From Odiellus spinosus (lineage: Eukaryota > Arthropoda > Arachnida > Opiliones > Phalangiidae): a DNA stretch of 64,000 nucleotides. Within the stretch, counting starts at the first letter, position 1, and the number at the start of each line of letters is the position of its first letter. Below the pieces are notes generated by a model. That model saw only the letters and a program-made list of their open reading frames with translations, was not told the DNA's origin and made no database searches. The DNA lies in contig OY987233.1 in assembly GCA_963920705.1 (NCBI GenBank), positions 1,116,001 through 1,180,000 of the forward strand, given 5' to 3'. The position numbers were made by a program, and so were the translations under genes. This document shows positions 11,597-25,864 of the stretch, in pieces.

Positions 11597-13023
11597 TTGG
11601 ATCTACACTTTTTAAATTTGTGGATCTACACTTGGCAAATTTGTGGATCTACACTTGGCAAATTTATGGATCTACACTTGGCAAATTTTGTGGATCTACA
11701 CTTGGGAAATTTGTGGATCTACACTTGGGAAATTTGTGGATCTACACTTGGGAAATTTGTGGATCTACACTTGGGAAATTTGTGGATCTACACTTGTGAA
11801 ATTTGTGGAGCTACACTTGGGAAATTTGTGGATCTACACTTGGCAAATTTGTGGATCTACACTTGGCAAATTTATGGATCTACACTTGGCAAATTTTGTG
11901 GATCTACACTTGGGAAATTTGTGGATCTACACTTGGGAAATTTGTGGATCTACACTTGGGAAATTTGTGGATCTACACTTGGGAAATTTGTGGATCTACA
12001 CTTGGGAAATTTGTGGATCTACACTTGTGAAATTTGTGGAGCTACACTTGGGAAATTTGTGGATCTACACTTGGGAAATTTGTGGATCTACACTTGGGAA
12101 ATTTGTGGATCTACACTTGGGAAATTTGTGGATATACACTTGGGAAATATGTGGATCTACACTTGGGAAATATGTGGATCTACACTTGGGAAATTTGTGG
12201 ATCTACACTTGGAAAATTTGTGGATCTACACTTGGGAAATTTGTGGATCTACACTTGGGAAATTTGTGGTTCTACACTTGGGAAATTTGTGGATCTACAC
12301 TTGGCAAATTTGTGGATCTACACTTGGCAAAATTGTGGATCTACACTTGGGAAATTTGTGGATCTACACTTGGGAAATTTGTGGATCTACACTTGGGAAA
12401 TTTGTGGATCTAAACTTGAAAATTTGTGGATCTACACTTGGGAAATTTGTTTGTCTACACTTTGCAAATTTGTGGATCTACACTTGGGAAATTTGTGGAT
12501 CTACACTTGGGAAATTTGTGGATGTACACTTGGGAAATTTTTGGATCTACACTTGGGAAATTTGTGTATCTACACTTGGGAAATTTGTGGATCTACACTT
12601 GGGAAATTTGTGGATCTACTCTTGGAAAATTTGTGGATCTACACTAGGGAAATTTGTGGATCTACACTTGGGAAATTTGTGGAACTACACTTGGGAAATT
12701 TGTGGATCTACTCTTGGGAAACTTGTTAATCTACACTTGGGAAATTTCTGGATCTACACTTGGAAAGTTTGTGGATTTATACTTGGTAAATTTGTGGATT
12801 TATACTTGGGAAATTTGTGGATTTATACTTGGGAAATTTGTGGATTTATACTTGGGAAATTTGTGGATTTATATTTGGGAAATTTGTTTATTTATACTTG
12901 GGAAATTTGTGGATTTATGCTTGGGAAATTTGTGGATTTATACTTGGGAAATTTGTGGATTTATACTTGGGAAATTTGTGGATTTATACTTAGGAAATTT
13001 GTGGATTTACACTTGGCAAATTT
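11590..13023 (+). repeat. Ordered-landmark cassette, copy B
   Basis: Same landmark order as copy A, from TTTATGG and TTTTGTGG through GGAGCTAC (twice), GGATATAC, GGTTCTAC, AAACTTGAAAATTTG, TTTGTTTGTC, GGATGTAC and GGAACTAC to a class I block ending at 13,023. One unit found near 590 in copy A is missing here. Confidence 0.83.
12771..13023 (+). repeat. GGATTTATAC class I block 7 (253 bp)
   Basis: Eleven units in the class I order, entered through TTGTTAATCTAC, TTTCTGG and GGAAAGTTTG. Confidence 0.9.
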
Positions 13024-15827
13024 GTGGATCTACACTTGGTAAATTTGTGGATCTACACTTGGCAAATTTGTGGATCTACACTTGGCAAATTTGTGGATCT
13101 ACACTTGGTAAATTTGTGGATCTACACTTGGGAAATTTGTGGATCTACACTTGGGAAATTTGTGGATCTACACTTGGGAAATTTGTGGGTCTACACTTTG
13201 CAAATTTGTGGATCTACACTTGGCAAATTTGTGGATCTACACTTGGTAAATTTGTGGATCTACACTTGGAAAATTTATGGATCTACACTTGGCAAATTTG
13301 TGGATCTACACTTGGCAAATTTGTGGATCTACACTAGGCAAATTTGTGGATCTACACTTGGGAAATTTGTGGATCTACACTTGGGAAATTTGTGGATCTA
13401 CACTTGGGAAATTTGTGGGTCTACACTTTGCAAATTTGTGGATCTACACTTGGCAAATTTGTGGATCTACTTTTGGCAAATTTGTGGATCTACATTTGGC
13501 AAATTTGTGGATCTACATTTGGGAAATTTGTGGATCTACACTTGGCAAATTTGTGGATCTACACTTGGGAAATTTGTGGATCTACACTTGGGAAATTTGT
13601 GGATCTACACTTGGGAAATTTTTGGATCTACACTTGGCAAATTTGTGGATCTACACTTGGGAAATTTGTGGATCTACACTTGGCAAATTTGTGGATCTAC
13701 ACTTGGGAAATTTGTGGATCTACACTTGGCAAATTTGTGGATCTACACTTGGGAAATTTGTGGATCTACACTTGGGAAATTTGTGGATCTACACTAGGGA
13801 AATTTGTGGATCTACACTTGGGAAATTTGTGGATCTATACAAAGGGAAATTTGTGGATCTATACAAAGCAAAATTTGGATCTATACTTGGAAAATTTGTG
13901 GATCTATTCTTGGAAAATTTGGGGATCTACACTTGGCAAATTTGTGGATCTACACTTGGCAAATTTGTGGATCTACATTTGGCAAATTTGTGGATCTACA
14001 TTTGGGAAATTTGTGGATCTACACTTGGCAAATTTGTGGATCTACACTTGGGAAATTTGTGGATCTACACATGGGAAATTTGTGGATCTACACTTGGGAA
14101 ATTTTTGGATCTACACTTGGGAAATTTGTGGATCTACACTTGGGAAATTTGTGGATCTACACTTGGCAAATTTGTGGATCTACACTTGGGAAATTTGTGG
14201 ATCTACACTTGGCAAATTTGTGGATCTACACTTGGCAAAATTGTGGATCTACACTTGGGAAATTTGTGGATCTACACTTGGGAAATTTGTGGATCTACAC
14301 TTGGGAAATTTGTGGATCTAAACTTGAAAATTTGTGGATCTACACTTGGGAAATTTGTTTGTCTACACTTTGCAAATTTGTGGATCTACACTTGGGAAAT
14401 TGGTGGATCTACACTTGGGAAATTTGTGGATGTACACTTGGGAAATTTGTGGATCTACTCTTGGAAAATTTGTGGATCTACACTAGGGAAATTTGTGGAT
14501 CTACACTTGGGAAATTTGTGGAACTACACTTGGGAAATTTGTGGATCTACACTTGGGAAATTTGTGGGTCTACACTTTGCAAATTTGTGGATCTACACTT
14601 GGCAAATTTGTGGATCTACTTTTGGCAAATTTGTGGATCTACATTTGGCAAATTTGTGGATCTACATTTGGGAAATTTGTGGATCTACACTTGGCAAATT
14701 TGTGGATCTACACTTGGGAAATTTGTGGATCTACACTTGGGAAATTTGTGGATCTACACTTGGGAAATTTTTGGATCTACACTTGGGAAATTTGTGGATC
14801 TACACTTGGGAAATTTGTGGATCTACACTTGGCAAATTTGTGGATCTACACTTGGGAAATTTGTGGATCTACACTTGGCAAATTTGTGGATCTACACTTG
14901 GGAAATTTGTGGATCTACACTTGGGAAATTTGTGGATCTACACTAGGGAAATTTGTGGATCTACACTTGGGAAATTTGTGGATCTATACAAAGGGAAATT
15001 TGTGGATCTATACAAAGCAAAATTTGGATCTATACTTGGAAAATTTGTGGATCTATTCTTGGAAAATTTGGGGATCTACACTTGGCAAATTTGTGGATCT
15101 ACACTTGGCAAATTTGTGGATCTACATTTGGCAAATTTGTGGATCTACATTTGGGAAATTTGTGGATCTACACTTGGCAAATTTGTGGATCTACACTTGG
15201 GAAATTTGTGGATCTACACATGGGAAATTTGTGGATCTACACTTGGGAAATTTTTGGATCTACACTTGGGAAATTTGTGGATCTACACTTGGGAAATTTG
15301 TGGATCTACACTTGGCAAATTTGTGGATCTACACTTGGGAAATTTGTGGATCTACACTTAGCAAATTTGTGGATCTACACTTGGCAAAATTGTGGATCTA
15401 CACTTGGGAAATTTGTGGATCTACACTTGGGAAATTTGTGGATCTACACTTGGGAAATTTGTGGATCTAAACTTGAAAATTTGTGGATCTACACTTGGGA
15501 AATTTGTTTGTCTACACTTTGCAAATTTGTGGATCTACACTTGGGAAATTGGTGGATCTACACTTGGGAAATTTGTGGATGTACACTTGGGAAATTTTTG
15601 GATCTACACTTGGGAAATTTGTGTATCTACACTTGGGAAATTTGTGGATCTACACTTGGGAAATTTGTGGATCTACTCTTGGAAAATTTGTGGATCTACA
15701 CTAGGGAAATTTGTGGATCTACACTTGGGAAATTTGTGGAACTACACTTGGGAAATTTGTGGATCTACTCTTGGGAAACTTGTTAATCTACACTTGGGAA
15801 ATTTCTGGATCTACACTTGGAAAGTTT

Positions 15828-16080
15828 GTGGATTTATACTTGGTAAATTTGTGGATTTATACTTGGGAAATTTGTGGATTTATACTTGGGAAATTTGTGG
15901 ATTTATACTTGGGAAATTTGTGGATTTATATTTGGGAAATTTGTTTATTTATACTTGGGAAATTTGTGGATTTATGCTTGGGAAATTTGTGGATTTATAC
16001 TTGGGAAATTTGTGGATTTATACTTGGGAAATTTGTGGATTTATACTTAGGAAATTTGTGGATTTACACTTGGCAAATTT
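15828..16080 (+). repeat. GGATTTATAC class I block 8 (253 bp)
   Basis: Eleven units in the class I order. It lies in copy 1 of the 4.0-kb duplication; its partner is block 9, 3,997 bp away. Confidence 0.9.
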
Positions 16081-19000
16081 GTGGATCTACACTTGGTAAA
16101 TTTGTGGATCTACACTTGGCAAATTTGTGGATCTACACTTGGCAAATTTGTGGATCTACACTTGGCAAATTTGTGGATCTACACTTGGGAAATTTGTGGA
16201 TCTACACTTGGGAAATTTGTGGATCTACACTTGGGAAATTTGTGGGTCTACACTTTGCAAATTTGTGGATCTACACTTGGCAAATTTGTGGATCTACACT
16301 TGGTAAATTTGTGGATCTACACTTGGAAAATTTATGGATCTACACTTGGCAAATTTGTGGATCTACACTTGGCAAATTTGTGGATCTACACTAGGCAAAT
16401 TTGTGGATCTACACTTGGGAAATTTGTGGATCTACACTTGGGAAATTTGTGGATCTACACTTGGGAAATTTGTGGGTCTACACTTTGCAAATTTGTGGAT
16501 CTACACTTGGCAAATTTGTGGATCTACATTTGGCAAATTTGTGGATCTACATTTGGGAAATTTGTGGATCTACACTTGGTAAATTTGTGGATCTACACTT
16601 GGGAAATTTGTGGATCTACACTTGGGAAATTTGTGGATCTACACTTGGGAAATTTGTGGATCTACACTTGGGAAATTTGTGGATCTACACTTGGCAAATT
16701 TGTGGATCTACACTTGGCAAATTTGTGGATCTACACTTGGGAAATTTGTGGATCTACACTTGGGAAATTTGTGGATCTACACTAGGGAAATTTGTGGATC
16801 TACACTTGGGAAATTTGTGGATCTATACAAAGGGAAATTTGTGGATCTATACAAAGCAAAATTTGGATCTATACTTGGAAAATTTGTGGATCTATTCTTG
16901 GAAAATTTGGGGATCTACACTTGGCAAATTTGTGGATCTACACTTGGCAAATTTGTGGATCTACATTTGGCAAATTTGTGGATCTACATTTGGGAAATTT
17001 GTGGATCTACACTTGGCAAATTTGTGGATCTACACTTGGGAAATTTGTGGATCTACACATGGGAAATTTGTGGATCTACACTTGGGAAATTTTTGGATCT
17101 ACACTTGGGAAATTTGTGGATCTACACTTGGGAAATTTGTGGATCTACACTTGGAAAATTTGTGGATCTACACTTGGGAAATTTGTGGATCTAATCTTGG
17201 GAAATTTGTGGATCTACACTAGGGAAATTTGTGGATCTACACTTGGGAAATTTGTGGATCTATACAAAGGGAAATTTGTGGATCTATACAAAGCAAAATT
17301 TGGATCTATACTTGGAAAATTTGTGGATCTATTCTTGGAAAATTTGGGGATATATGCTTGGATATTTGTTGATCTATACTTGGGAAATATGTGTATCTAT
17401 ACTTGGGATTTTTGGGGATCTACACTTGGGAAATTTGTGGATCTACACTTGGCAAATTTGTGGATCTACACTTGGGAAATTTGTGGATCTACACTTGGGA
17501 AATTTGTGGATCTACACTAGGGAAATTTGTGGATCTACACTTGGGAAATTTGTGGATCTATACAAAGCAAAATTTGGATCTATACTTGGAAAATTTGTGG
17601 ATCTATTCTTGGCAAATTTGTGGATCTACACTTTGCAAATTTGTGGATCTACACTTGGGAAATTTGTGGATCTACACTTGGGAAATTTGTGGATCTACAC
17701 TTGCAAATTTGTGGATCTACACTTGGCAAATTTATGGATCTAAACTTTAAAAATTTGTGGATCTACACTTGGGAAATTTGTGGATCTACACTTGGCAAAT
17801 TTGTGGATCTACACTTGGCAAATTTGTGGATCTATACAAAGGGAAATTTGTGGATCTATACAAAGCAAAATTTGGATCTATACTTGGAAAATTTGTGGAT
17901 CTATTCTTGGAAAATTTGGGGATCTACACTTGGCAAATTTGTGGATCTACACTTGGCAAATTTGTGGATCTACATTTGGCAAATTTGTGGATCTACATTT
18001 GGGAAATTTGTGGATCTACACTTGGCAAATTTGTGGATCTACACTTGGGAAATTTGTGGATCTACACATGGGAAATTTGTGGATCTACACTTGGGAAATT
18101 TTTGGATCTACACTTGGGAAATTTGTGGATCTACACTTGGGAAATTTGTGGATCTACACTTGGCAAATTTGTGGATCTACACTTGGGAAATTTGTGGATC
18201 TACACTTGGCAAATTTGTGGATCTACACTTGGCAAAATTGTGGATCTACACTTGGGAAATTTGTGGATCTACACTTGGGAAATTTGTGGATCTACACTTG
18301 GGAAATTTGTGGATCTAAACTTGAAAATTTGTGGATCTACACTTGGGAAATTTGTTTGTCTACACTTTGCAAATTTGTGGATCTACACTTGGGAAATTGG
18401 TGGATCTACACTTGGGAAATTTGTGGATGTACACTTGGGAAATTTGTGGATCTACTCTTGGAAAATTTGTGGATCTACACTAGGGAAATTTGTGGATCTA
18501 CACTTGGGAAATTTGTGGAACTACACTTGGGAAATTTGTGGATCTACACTTGGGAAATTTGTGGGTCTACACTTTGCAAATTTGTGGATCTACACTTGGC
18601 AAATTTGTGGATCTACTTTTGGCAAATTTGTGGATCTACATTTGGCAAATTTGTGGATCTACATTTGGGAAATTTGTGGATCTACACTTGGCAAATTTGT
18701 GGATCTACACTTGGGAAATTTGTGGATCTACACTTGGGAAATTTGTGGATCTACACTTGGGAAATTTTTGGATCTACACTTGGGAAATTTGTGGATCTAC
18801 ACTTGGGAAATTTGTGGATCTACACTTGGCAAATTTGTGGATCTACACTTGGGAAATTTGTGGATCTACACTTGGCAAATTTGTGGATCTACACTTGGGA
18901 AATTTGTGGATCTACACTTGGGAAATTTGTGGATCTACACTAGGGAAATTTGTGGATCTACACTTGGGAAATTTGTGGATCTATACAAAGGGAAATTTGT

Positions 19001-19824
19001 GGATCTATACAAAGCAAAATTTGGATCTATACTTGGAAAATTTGTGGATCTATTCTTGGAAAATTTGGGGATCTACACTTGGCAAATTTGTGGATCTACA
19101 CTTGGCAAATTTGTGGATCTACATTTGGCAAATTTGTGGATCTACATTTGGGAAATTTGTGGATCTACACTTGGCAAATTTGTGGATCTACACTTGGGAA
19201 ATTTGTGGATCTACACATGGGAAATTTGTGGATCTACACTTGGGAAATTTTTGGATCTACACTTGGGAAATTTGTGGATCTACACTTGGGAAATTTGTGG
19301 ATCTACACTTGGCAAATTTGTGGATCTACACTTGGGAAATTTGTGGATCTACACTTAGCAAATTTGTGGATCTACACTTGGCAAAATTGTGGATCTACAC
19401 TTGGGAAATTTGTGGATCTACACTTGGGAAATTTGTGGATCTACACTTGGGAAATTTGTGGATCTAAACTTGAAAATTTGTGGATCTACACTTGGGAAAT
19501 TTGTTTGTCTACACTTTGCAAATTTGTGGATCTACACTTGGGAAATTGGTGGATCTACACTTGGGAAATTTGTGGATGTACACTTGGGAAATTTTTGGAT
19601 CTACACTTGGGAAATTTGTGTATCTACACTTGGGAAATTTGTGGATCTACACTTGGGAAATTTGTGGATCTACTCTTGGAAAATTTGTGGATCTACACTA
19701 GGGAAATTTGTGGATCTACACTTGGGAAATTTGTGGAACTACACTTGGGAAATTTGTGGATCTACTCTTGGGAAACTTGTTAATCTACACTTGGGAAATT
19801 TCTGGATCTACACTTGGAAAGTTT

Positions 19825-20077
19825 GTGGATTTATACTTGGTAAATTTGTGGATTTATACTTGGGAAATTTGTGGATTTATACTTGGGAAATTTGTGGATT
19901 TATACTTGGGAAATTTGTGGATTTATATTTGGGAAATTTGTTTATTTATACTTGGGAAATTTGTGGATTTATGCTTGGGAAATTTGTGGATTTATACTTG
20001 GGAAATTTGTGGATTTATACTTGGGAAATTTGTGGATTTATACTTAGGAAATTTGTGGATTTACACTTGGCAAATTT
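19825..20077 (+). repeat. GGATTTATAC class I block 9 (253 bp)
   Basis: Eleven units in the class I order, in copy 2 of the 4.0-kb duplication. Confidence 0.9.
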
Positions 20078-22199
20078 GTGGATCTACACTTGGTAAATTT
20101 GTGGATCTACACTTGGCAAATTTGTGGATCTACACTTGGCAAATTTGTGGATCTACACTTGGCAAATTTGTGGATCTACACTTGGGAAATTTGTGGATCT
20201 ACACTTGGGAAATTTGTGGATCTACACTTGGGAAATTTGTGGGTCTACACTTTGCAAATTTGTGGATCTACACTTGGCAAATTTGTGGATCTACACTTGG
20301 TAAATTTGTGGATCTACACTTGGAAAATTTATGGATCTACACTTGGCAAATTTGTGGATCTACACTTGGCAAATTTGTGGATCTACACTAGGCAAATTTG
20401 TGGATCTACACTTGGGAAATTTGTGGATCTACACTTGGGAAATTTGTGGATCTACACTTGGGAAATTTGTGGGTCTACACTTTGCAAATTTGTGGATCTA
20501 CACTTGGCAAATTTGTGGATCTACATTTGGCAAATTTGTGGATCTACATTTGGGAAATTTGTGGATCTACACTTGGCAAATTTGTGGATCTACACTTGGG
20601 AAATTTGTGGATCTACACTTGGGAAATTTGTGGATCTACACTTGGGAAATTTGTGGATCTACACTTGGGAAATTTGTGGATCTACACTTGGCAAATTTGT
20701 GGATCTACACTTGGGAAATTTGTGGATCTACACTTGGCAAATTTGTGGATCTACACTTGGGAAATTTGTGGATCTACACTTGGGAAATTTGTGGATCTAC
20801 ACTAGGGAAATTTGTGGATCTACACTTGGGAAATTTGTGGATCTATACAAAGGGAAATTTGTGGATCTATACAAAGCAAAATTTGGATCTATACTTGGAA
20901 AATTTGTGGATCTATTCTTGGAAAATTTGGGGATCTACACTTGGCAAATTTGTGGATCTACACTTGGCAAATTTGTGGATCTACATTTGGCAAATTTGTG
21001 GATCTACATTTGGGAAATTTGTGGATCTACACTTGGCAAATTTGTGGATCTACACTTGGGAAATTTGTGGATCTACACATGGGAAATTTGTGGATCTACA
21101 CTTGGGAAATTTTTGGATCTACACTTGGGAAATTTGTGGATCTACACTTGGGAAATTTGTGGATCTACACTTGGAAAATTTGTGGATCTACACTTGGGAA
21201 ATTTGTGGATCTAATCTTGGGAAATTTGTGGATCTACACTAGGGAAATTTGTGGATCTACACTTGGGAAATTTGTGGATCTATACAAAGGGAAATTTGTG
21301 GATCTATACAAAGCAAAATTTGGATCTATACTTGGAAAATTTGTGGATCTATTCTTGGAAAATTTGGGGATATATGCTTGGATATTTGTTGATCTATACT
21401 TGGGAAATATGTGTATCTATACTTGGGATTTTTGGGGATCTACACTTGGGAAATTTGTGGATCTACACTTGGCAAATTTGTGGATCTACACTTGGGAAAT
21501 TTGTGGATCTACACTTGGGAAATTTGTGGATCTACACTAGGGAAATTTGTGGATCTACACTTGGGAAATTTGTGGATCTATACAAAGCAAAATTTGGATC
21601 TATACTTGGAAAATTTGTGGATCTATTCTTGGCAAATTTGTGGATCTACACTTTGCAAATTTGTGGATCTACACTTGGGAAATTTGTGGATCTACACTTG
21701 GGAAATTTGTGGATCTACACTTGCAAATTTGTGGATCTACACTTGGCAAATTTATGGATCTAAACTTTAAAAATTTGTGGATCTACACTTGGGAAATTTG
21801 TGGATCTACACTTGGCAAATTTGTGGATCTACACTTGGCAAATTTGTGGATATACACTTGGGAAATTTGTGGATCTACACTTGGGAAATTTGTGGATCTA
21901 CACTTGGGAAATTTGTGGATCTACACTTGGGAAATTTGTGGATCTACACTTGGGAAATTTTTGGATCTACACTTGGGAAATTTGTGGGTCTATACAAAGG
22001 GAAATTTGTGGATCTTTACAAAGCAAAATTTGGATCTATACTTGGAAAATTTGTGGATTTATTCTTAGAAAATTTGGGGATATATGCTTGGAAATTTGTT
22101 GATCTGTACTTGGGAAATATGTGTATCTATACTTGGGATTTTTGTGGATCTACACTTGGCAAAATTTGTGGATCTACACTTTGCAAATTTGTGGATCTA

Positions 22200-22800
22200 C
22201 ACTTGGGAAATTTGTGGATCTACACTTGGGAAATTTGTGGATCTACACTTGGGAAATTTGTGGATCTACACTTGGGAAATTTGTGGATCTACACTTGGGA
22301 AATTTGTGGATCTACACTTGTGAAATTTGTGGAGCTACACTTGGGAAATTTGTGGATCTACACTTGGGAAATTTGTGGATCTACACTTGGGAAATTTGTG
22401 GATCTACACTTGGGAAATTTGTGGATCTACACTTGGGAAATATGTGGATCTACACTTGGAAAATTTGTGGATCTACACTTGGGAAATTTGTGGATCTACA
22501 CTTGGGAAATTTGTGGATCTACACTTGGGAAATTTGTGGATCTACACTTGGGAAATTTGTGGATCTACACTTGTGAAATTTGTGGAGCTACACTTGGGAA
22601 ATTTGTGGATCTACACTTGGGAAATTTGTGGATCTACACTTGGGAAATTTGTGGATCTACACTTGGGAAATTTGTGGATCTACACTTGGGAAATTTGTGG
22701 ATCTACACTTGGGAAATATGTGGATCTACACTTGGAAAATTTGTGGATCTACACTTGGGAAATTTGTGGATCTACACTTGGGAAATTTGTGGTTCTACAC
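22200..22800 (+). repeat. 253-bp tandem pair around GGAGCTAC units
   Basis: The TTGTGAAATTTGTGGAGCTAC landmark occurs near 22,320 and 22,573, an offset of exactly 253 bp (11 units), with matching AAATATGTGG and GGAAAATTTG units after each. The surroundings are close to consensus, so the outer edges cannot be fixed. Confidence 0.75.
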
Positions 22801-23149
22801 TTGGGAAATTTGTGGATCTACACATGGCAAATTTGTGGATCTACACTTGGCAAATTTGTGGATCTACACTTGGCAAATTTGTGGATCTACACTTGGGAAA
22901 TTTGTGGATCTACACTTGGGAAATTTGGTGATCTAAACTTGAAAATTTGTGGATCTACACTTGGGAAATTTGTTTGTCTACACTTTGCAAATTTGTGGAT
23001 CTACACTTGGGAAATTTGTGGATCTACACTTGGGAAATTTTTGGATCTACACTTGGGAAATTTGTGTATCTACACTTGGGAAATTTGTGGATCTACACTT
23101 GGGAAATTTGTGGATCTACTCTTGGAAAATTTGTGGATCTACACTAGGG

Positions 23150-25340
23150 AAATTTGTGGATCTACACTTGGGAAATTTGTGGAACTACACTTGGGAAATT
23201 TGTGGATCTACACTTGGGAAATTTGTGGATCTACACTTGGGAAATATGTGGATCTACACTTGGGAAATTTGTGGATCTACACTTGGAAAATTTGTGCATC
23301 TACACTTGGGAAATTTGTGGATCTACACTTGGGAAATTTGTGGTTCTCCACTTTTTTAAATTTGTGGATCTACACTTGGCAAATTTGTGGATCTACACTT
23401 GGCAAATTTGTGGATCTACACTTGGCAAATTTGTGGATCTACACTTGGGAAATTTGTGGATCTACACTTGGGAAATTTGTGGATTTACACTTGGCAAATT
23501 TGTGGATCTACACTTGGTAAATTTGTGGAATTACACTTGGGAAATTTGTGGATCTACACTTGGTAAATTTGTGGATCTACACTTTGCAAATTTTTGGATC
23601 TACACTTGGGAAATTTGTGGATCTACACTCGAAAATTTGTGGATCTACACTTGGCAAATTTGTGGATCTAAACTTTAAAAATTTGTGGATCTACACTTGG
23701 GAAATTTGTGGATTTACACTTGGCAAATTTGTGGATCTACACTTGGTAAATTTGTGGATCTACTCTTGGCAAATTTGTGGATCTACACTTGGTAAATTTG
23801 TGGATCTACACTTGGCAAATTTGTGGATCTACAGTTGGCAAATTTGCGGATCTACACTTGGGAAATTTGTGGATTTACACTTGGCAAATTTGTGGATCTA
23901 CACTTGGTAAATTTGTGGAATTACACTTGGGAAATTTGTGGATCTACACTTGGGAAATTTGTGGATCTACACTTGCAAATTTGTGGATCTACACTTGGCA
24001 AATTTGTGGATCTAAACTTTAAAAATTTGTGGATTTATACTTGGGAAATTTGTGGATTTATACTTGGGAAATTTGTATATTTATACTTAGGAAATTTGTG
24101 GATTTATACTTGGGAAATTTGTGGATTTATACTTGGGAAATTTGTGGATTTATACTTGGGAAATTTGGATTTATACTTGGGAAATTTGTGGATTTATACT
24201 AGGGAAATTTGTATATTTATACTTAAGAAATTTGTGGATTTATACTTGGGAAATTTGTGGATTTATACTTGGGAAATTTGTGGATTTTTACTTGGGAAAT
24301 TTGTGGATTTATACTTAGGAAATTTTTGGATTTTCTCTTGGCAAATTTGTAGATTTATACTTGGGAAAATTGTGGATTTATATTTGGGAAATTTGTGGAT
24401 TTATATTGGGGAAATTTGTGGATTTATACTTGGGAAATTTGTGGATCTACACTTGGGAAATTTTTGGATCTACACTTGGGAAATTTGTGTATCTACACTT
24501 GGGAAATTTGTGGATCTACACTTGGGAAATTTGTGGATCTACACTTGGGAAATTTGTGGAACTACACTTGGGAAATTTGTGGATCTACACTTGGGAAATT
24601 TGTGGATCTACACTTGGGAAATATGTGGATCTACACTTGGGAAATTTGTGGATCTACACTTGGAAAATTTGTGCATCTACACTTGGGAAATTTGTGGATC
24701 TACACTTGGGAAATTTGTGGTACTCCACTTTTTTAAATTTGTGGATCTACACTTGGCAAATTTGTGGATCTACACTTGGCAAATTTGTGGATCTACACTT
24801 GGGAAATTTGTGGATCTACACTTGGGAAATTTGTGGATTTACACTTGGCAAATTTGTGGATCTACACTTGGTAAATTTGTGGAATTACACTTGGGAAATT
24901 TGTGGATCTACACTTGGTAAATTTGTGGATCTACACTTTGCAAATTTTTGGATCTACACTTGGGAAATTTGTGGATCTACACTCGAAAATTTGTGGATCT
25001 ACACTTGGCAAATTTGTGGATCTAAACTTTAAAAATTTGTGGATCTACACTTGGGAAATTTGTGGATTTACACTTGGCAAATTTGTGGATCTACACTTGG
25101 TAAATTTGTGGATCTACTCTTGGCAAATTTGTGGTTCTACACTTGGTAAATTTGTGGATCTACACTTGGCAAATTTGTGGATCTACAGTTGGCAAATTTG
25201 CGGATCTACACTTGGTAAATTTGTGGATCTACACTTGGTAAATTTGTGGATCTACACTTGGCAAATTTGTGGATCTACACTTGGGAAATTTGTGGATTTA
25301 CACTTGGCAAATTTGTGGATCTACACTTGGTAAATTTGTG
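23150..25340 (+). repeat. 1.35-kb offset duplicate pair
   Basis: About 23,150-23,980 corresponds to about 24,550-25,340. The CTCCACTTTTTTAAATTTG unit is at 23,346 and 24,723 (offset 1,377). Past it the offset is 1,354 after loss of one unit, with shared CACTCGAAAATTTG and AAACTTTAAAAATTTG units. A class II block (24,029-24,440) lies between the copies. Confidence 0.82.
24029..24440 (+). repeat. GGATTTATAC class II block 10 (412 bp)
   Basis: Entered from AAACTTTAAAAATTTG. It contains a short unit in which AAATTTG runs straight into GATTTATAC with two bases lost, TACTAGGG, TTTGTATATTTATAC, TTAAGAAATTT, GGATTTTTAC, GGATTTTCTC and TATATTGGGG. It ends without the TTAGGAAATTT and GGATTTACAC exit seen in most blocks. 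Confidence 0.87.
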
Positions 25341-25817
25341 GAATTACACTTGGGAAATTTGTGGATCTACACTTGGGAAATTTGTGGATCTACACTTGCA
25401 AATTTGTGGATCTACACTTGGCAAATTTGTGGATCTAAACTTTAAAAATTTGTGGATCTACACTTGGGAAATTTGTGGATTTACACTTGGCAAATTTGTG
25501 GATCTACACTTGGTAAATTTGTGGATCTACTCTTGGCAAATTTGTGGTTCTACACTTGGTAAATTTGTGGATCTACACTTGGCAAATTTGTGGATCTACA
25601 GTTGGCAAATTTGCGGATCTACACTTGGTAAATTTGTGGATCTACACTTGGTAAATTTGTGGATCTACACTTGGCAAATTTGTGGATCTACACTTGGGAA
25701 ATTTGTGGATTTACACTTGGCAAATTTGTGGATCTACACTTGGTAAATTTGTGGAATTACACTTGGGAAATTTGTGGATCTACACTTGGGAAATTTGTGG
25801 ATCTACACTTGCAAATT
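24991..25817 (+). repeat. 413-bp tandem pair
   Basis: Positions about 24,991-25,404 and 25,404-25,817 match at an offset of 413 bp, one base short of 18 units because a TACACTTGCAAATTTG unit is 22 bp. Both copies share the rare units GTGGTTCTACACTTGGT, CTACAGTTGGC and TTTGCGGATC. I saw no mismatch between them. Confidence 0.88.
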
Positions 25818-25864
25818 TGTGGATCTACACTTGGCAAATTTGTGGATCTAAACTTTAAAAATTT

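Larger units (their letters stand above)
7550..11800 (+). repeat. 3.3-kb offset duplicate pair (7.55-8.5 and 10.86-11.8 kb)
   Basis: About 7,550-8,500 reappears at about 10,860-11,800. The offset is 3,308 bp at the left (AAACTTTAAAAATTTG near 7613 and 10921) and 3,262 bp after a two-unit change. Both include a CTACAGTTGGC unit, a CTACAATTGG unit and a 345-bp class II block. Confidence 0.82.
13830..21850 (+). repeat. 4.0-kb tandem duplication (two copies)
   Basis: Copy 1 is about 13,830-17,830 and copy 2 about 17,830-21,850. The offset is 3,997 bp from the TACAAAG triplet at 13838 onward and 4,020 bp to the right of one inserted unit near 20,700. The match covers the 1.2-kb unit, class I blocks 8 and 9, TACAAAG clusters, GTGTATCTATAC units and the AAACTTTAAAAATTTG unit near 17,740 and 21,760. 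It breaks where copy 2 reads GGATATACAC at 21,849 against GGATCTATAC at 17,829. Differences I noticed are single substitutions, for example GGTAAATTT near 16,578 against GGCAAATTT near 20,575. The copies abut, so this is a head-to-tail duplication. Confidence 0.92.
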
